Below, one piece after another: positions 61,796-64,000 of a DNA stretch of 64,000 nucleotides; position 1 is the first letter of the stretch, and the number at the start of each line of letters is the position of its first letter. This stretch comes from Pistricoccus aurantiacus (GTDB taxonomy: Bacteria > Pseudomonadota > Gammaproteobacteria > Pseudomonadales > Halomonadaceae): assembly GCF_042682565.1 (NCBI RefSeq), contig NZ_JBHUIC010000004.1. One strand, 5' to 3'. The position numbers and the translations under genes are program-made. Below the pieces are notes generated by a model that saw only the letters and a list, made by a program, of their open reading frames with translations, was not told the origin of the DNA and ran no database searches.

Positions 61796-62883
61796 GAGTT
61801 GGCTCCTTGCATTTTGCCCGGTTGGGGCTGGCTCAGCGTCTCCGCCTTCTCGCGCAACTGGGCGATGGCATCCGCCAGTTCGCACACCGCCATGGCATAG
61901 AGATGGCTATGGTTATAGCGGGTAATCACGTAGAAGTTGTTCAACCCGAGCCGATAGCGATATTGATCGTCGGCGTAATCCAGCGCCAGGGGAATGACCT
62001 GGCGATCCCCAGCCAGCGGTTCCGGCCCGGCCGGAACGATGCCTTTTTCACCTAGACTCGCCAGGGTCGCGTAGGGGGGCTTGGTCTGGTTGAAGGCGAC
62101 GTCCCGAGGCAACTCCTCTGGCCCCTGGGCGTCCAGCACCACCCCCTCTTCCTCTCGCCAGCCGTGCACGGCGAAATAGTTGGCGATGCTGCCGATGGCA
62201 TCCACCGGGTTATGCCACAGGTCACGATGGCCGTCGCCGTCGAAATCCACCGCGTAGGCCTGATAGCTGGTGGGAATGAACTGCGGATAGCCCATGGCCC
62301 CGGCGTAGGATCCCTTAAGCGTGGCGGGATCGACCTCTTCGTCATGGGAAATGGTCAGGAAGGCCGCCAGTTCGCGGCGAAAGAAGCCGCCGCGCTGCGG
62401 ATGGTGAAACGCCAGGGTCGCCAGGGAATCGAGCACCCGATGCTTGCCGGTGACTCGGCCATAGTCGGTTTCCACCCCCAGAATGGCGGCGATGAATTCC
62501 GCGGGCACGCCATATTCCTCTCGGGCGCGGTCGAAGGCGTTCTTGTGGGTGGCGATGAATGCGGCGCCACGCAGGATGCGCGCCGGCTTCATGAAGATAT
62601 TGCGATATTCGTCCCAGCGCAGATTACGCTCCGCGGCGCCTGCCATGGCGTCAAGCACTTCCTGACGGTAATGCGCCTCCTTCATGACGGCTTCAAGCCA
62701 GTTTCGGGACAGGCCCTGGGTGCTCAGGCTATCGACCAGCGCTTTCACCGGCGGCTGCTTTTCAGGGTCGAAGTTCTTTTCCGCATCCGCATCAGCCCCC
62801 AGTGCGACACTTAGCGGCGCGAGGCATAACAGCATCAAGGATAGCCGTGCAATGCTCAGCATCCGCGCCTTGCCTTTCAACAT
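61792..62883 (-). CDS. mltB: Membrane-bound lytic murein transglycosylase B (MltB)
   Basis: 363 residues from ATG 62881-62883, with AGGGAAGG just upstream; in-frame alternatives exist at 62898 and 62862. A signal peptide (LSLMLLCLAPLSVALGA) without a lipobox suggests a soluble periplasmic form. The SLT-type domain has the catalytic Glu in AAILGVETDYGRVTGKHRVLDSLATLAF, and GYPQFIPTSYQAYAVDFDGDGHRDLW. It cleaves glycan strands to anhydro-MurNAc ends. It lies between rodA and rlpA. Confidence 0.93.
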   Translation of the reverse strand: MLKGKARMLSIARLSLMLLCLAPLSVALGADADAEKNFDPEKQPPVKALVDSLSTQGLSRNWLEAVMKEAHYRQEVLDAMAGAAERNLRWDEYRNIFMKPARILRGAAFIATHKNAFDRAREEYGVPAEFIAAILGVETDYGRVTGKHRVLDSLATLAFHHPQRGGFFRRELAAFLTISHDEEVDPATLKGSYAGAMGYPQFIPTSYQAYAVDFDGDGHRDLWHNPVDAIGSIANYFAVHGWREEEGVVLDAQGPEELPRDVAFNQTKPPYATLASLGEKGIVPAGPEPLAGDRQVIPLALDYADDQYRYRLGLNNFYVITRYNHSHLYAMAVCELADAIAQLREKAETLSQPQPGKMQGANS

Positions 62884-62924
62884 GGAACCTTCCCTCATCA
62901 ATACGTTGCTCCTGGCTTGAATCG

Positions 62925-64000
62925 CTAGCGCGACGATCGTCGCCGATGGTGGGCGTAAATGGCCATGAGAATACCGAAACCCGCCAGCAAGGTCACGCTG
63001 GAGGTGCCGCCGTAGCTGACCAGCGGCAAGGGGACTCCCACCACCGGCAGAATGCCGCTGACCATGCCGACATTGACGAAAACATAGATGAAGAACGTCA
63101 AGATGATACTGCCCGCCAGCAGACGTCCGAAACTGTCCTGGGCCTGATTGGCGAGCCACAGCCCGCGCATCACGATCAACAGATACAGGCATAGCACCAG
63201 CAGCATGCCGAACAGACCGAATTCCTCCCCCAGCACCGCGACGATGAAATCCGTGTGACGCTCCGGCAGGAATTCCAGCTGGGACTGGGTGCCCTGCAGC
63301 CATCCCTTGCCCCAGATACCGCCGCTGCCAAGCGCCGTGGTGGACTGAATGATATTCCAGCCGGCGCCCAGCGGGTCGCTCTCCGGATGCAGAAATGTCA
63401 ACACCCGCTGGCGCTGGTAGTTGTGCATGGTGAACCAAAGAAGCGGCAGCGCGCCCCCGATCAGCACACCGAGAAACAGGATGAAACGCCAGGTCAGGCC
63501 CGCCAGCAGTACCACGAACATGCCGGCGCAAGCCACCAGCAGCGCGGTGCCCAGATCCGGCTGCCGGGCGATCAGGATCACCGGCGCCGCCATGATCAGC
63601 GCGCACACCCCCAGATCTGCGAAGCTCGGCGGCAGATGGCGTCGGGCCAGATAGGTCGCCACCATCATCGGCATGGCAAGCTTCATCAGTTCGGAGGGCT
63701 GAAAGCGCATCACCCCCGGAATGACCAGCCAGCGCTGAGCGCCCATGCCGATGTCGCCCATGATTTCCACGGCGACCAGCATGGCCAGAGTCAACCCATA
63801 GACCAGCGGCGTCCAGCGCATCAGCGTGCGAGGCGTAAGCTGGGCAATGACGCCCATGGCCGCCAGCGCCACCCCCAGCCGGCTGGCCTGGGCGATCACC
63901 GTCGCCATGCGCTGGCCGCTGGCGCTGTACAGCACGACCAGTCCGCCCGCCAGCAGCAGCAGAAGCAGCAGCATCAGCCAGGGATCGAGGGACAGGCGAT
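62925..64000 (-). CDS. rodA: Rod-shape glycan polymerase RodA (5' end outside window)
   Basis: At least 358 codons, open to the window edge. SEDS family with about ten membrane segments: MRFQPSELMKLAMPMMVATYL, LIARQPDLGTALLVACAG, HTDFIVAVLGEEFGLFG and the end LPVVGVPLPLVSYGGTSSVTLLAGFGILM. The Asp in RQPDLG is the putative catalytic residue. RodA polymerises glycan for cell elongation with PBP2, which is probably encoded just outside the window. Confidence 0.94.
   Translation of the reverse strand, partial: RLSLDPWLMLLLLLLLAGGLVVLYSASGQRMATVIAQASRLGVALAAMGVIAQLTPRTLMRWTPLVYGLTLAMLVAVEIMGDIGMGAQRWLVIPGVMRFQPSELMKLAMPMMVATYLARRHLPPSFADLGVCALIMAAPVILIARQPDLGTALLVACAGMFVVLLAGLTWRFILFLGVLIGGALPLLWFTMHNYQRQRVLTFLHPESDPLGAGWNIIQSTTALGSGGIWGKGWLQGTQSQLEFLPERHTDFIVAVLGEEFGLFGMLLVLCLYLLIVMRGLWLANQAQDSFGRLLAGSIILTFFIYVFVNVGMVSGILPVVGVPLPLVSYGGTSSVTLLAGFGILMAIYAHHRRRSSR

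Noticed and set aside
61792..63606. Extended reading of mltB into rodA
   Set aside because: The upstream half overlaps rodA in another frame; ATG 62883 has a ribosome site and signal peptide.

Overview
The window is chromosomal DNA of a flagellated, salt-adapted gammaproteobacterium, most likely a member of the Halomonadaceae (Halomonas or a close relative). The reasons are an FlhDC-controlled flagellar and chemotaxis block, a sodium-pumping NADH:quinone reductase (nqrABCDEF, nqrM), a pilABCD-coaE-yacG locus of pseudomonad type, and high-GC codon use. No taxonomic search was possible, so the placement is inference.

Layout. Positions 1-15281 (minus strand) hold flagellar genes: flhDC under a good sigma70 promoter, motAB-cheAWRBYZ-flhBA, then fliD-fliS-fliT with a FliK-like gene and a short FlhB-tail gene, and a PilZ flagellar brake. 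On the plus strand follow a chemoreceptor with a CheR/CheB docking tail and flagellin. Five promoters with the sigma28 (FliA) 8-11-8 layout precede motA, fliD, the PilZ gene, the chemoreceptor and fliC. The PilZ and receptor promoters lie back to back. Positions 18.7-26.4 kb are an accessory zone. It holds an AT-rich membrane-like orphan, two intact and several broken Rpn-type PD-(D/E)XK nuclease genes, and toxin-antitoxin loci (intact higBA and RHH-PIN; remnants of yoeB, an XRE pair and an HI1420-like antitoxin). Positions 26.5-34.0 kb carry a lipoprotein, pilA, pilBCD, coaE, an inserted RHH/RelE-type module, yacG and a Tus-like gene.

Positions 34.0-46.9 kb carry nqrM, nqrF-A, a long-form glyceraldehyde-3-phosphate dehydrogenase, mfd and a LysM L,D-transpeptidase. 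Two identical tRNA-Val(GAC) genes follow, then an EEP-family phosphatase/nuclease. Positions 48.5-51.8 kb are an AT-rich two-gene island: a histone-deacetylase-fold amidohydrolase with a zinc-ribbon-like tail, and a hydantoinase/oxoprolinase subunit A homologue. It is the strongest candidate for an undescribed system. The last part is core: fumC, hda-perM, purMN, then a cell-wall and lipoate cluster (lipA, lipB, ybeD, a PBP5-type dac gene, rlpA, mltB, rodA).

The functional themes are motility, sodium energetics, type IV pilus assembly, envelope elongation and lipoylation. Mobile or selfish material is concentrated between fliC and pilA. No CRISPR array, rRNA gene or classical insertion sequence was seen.
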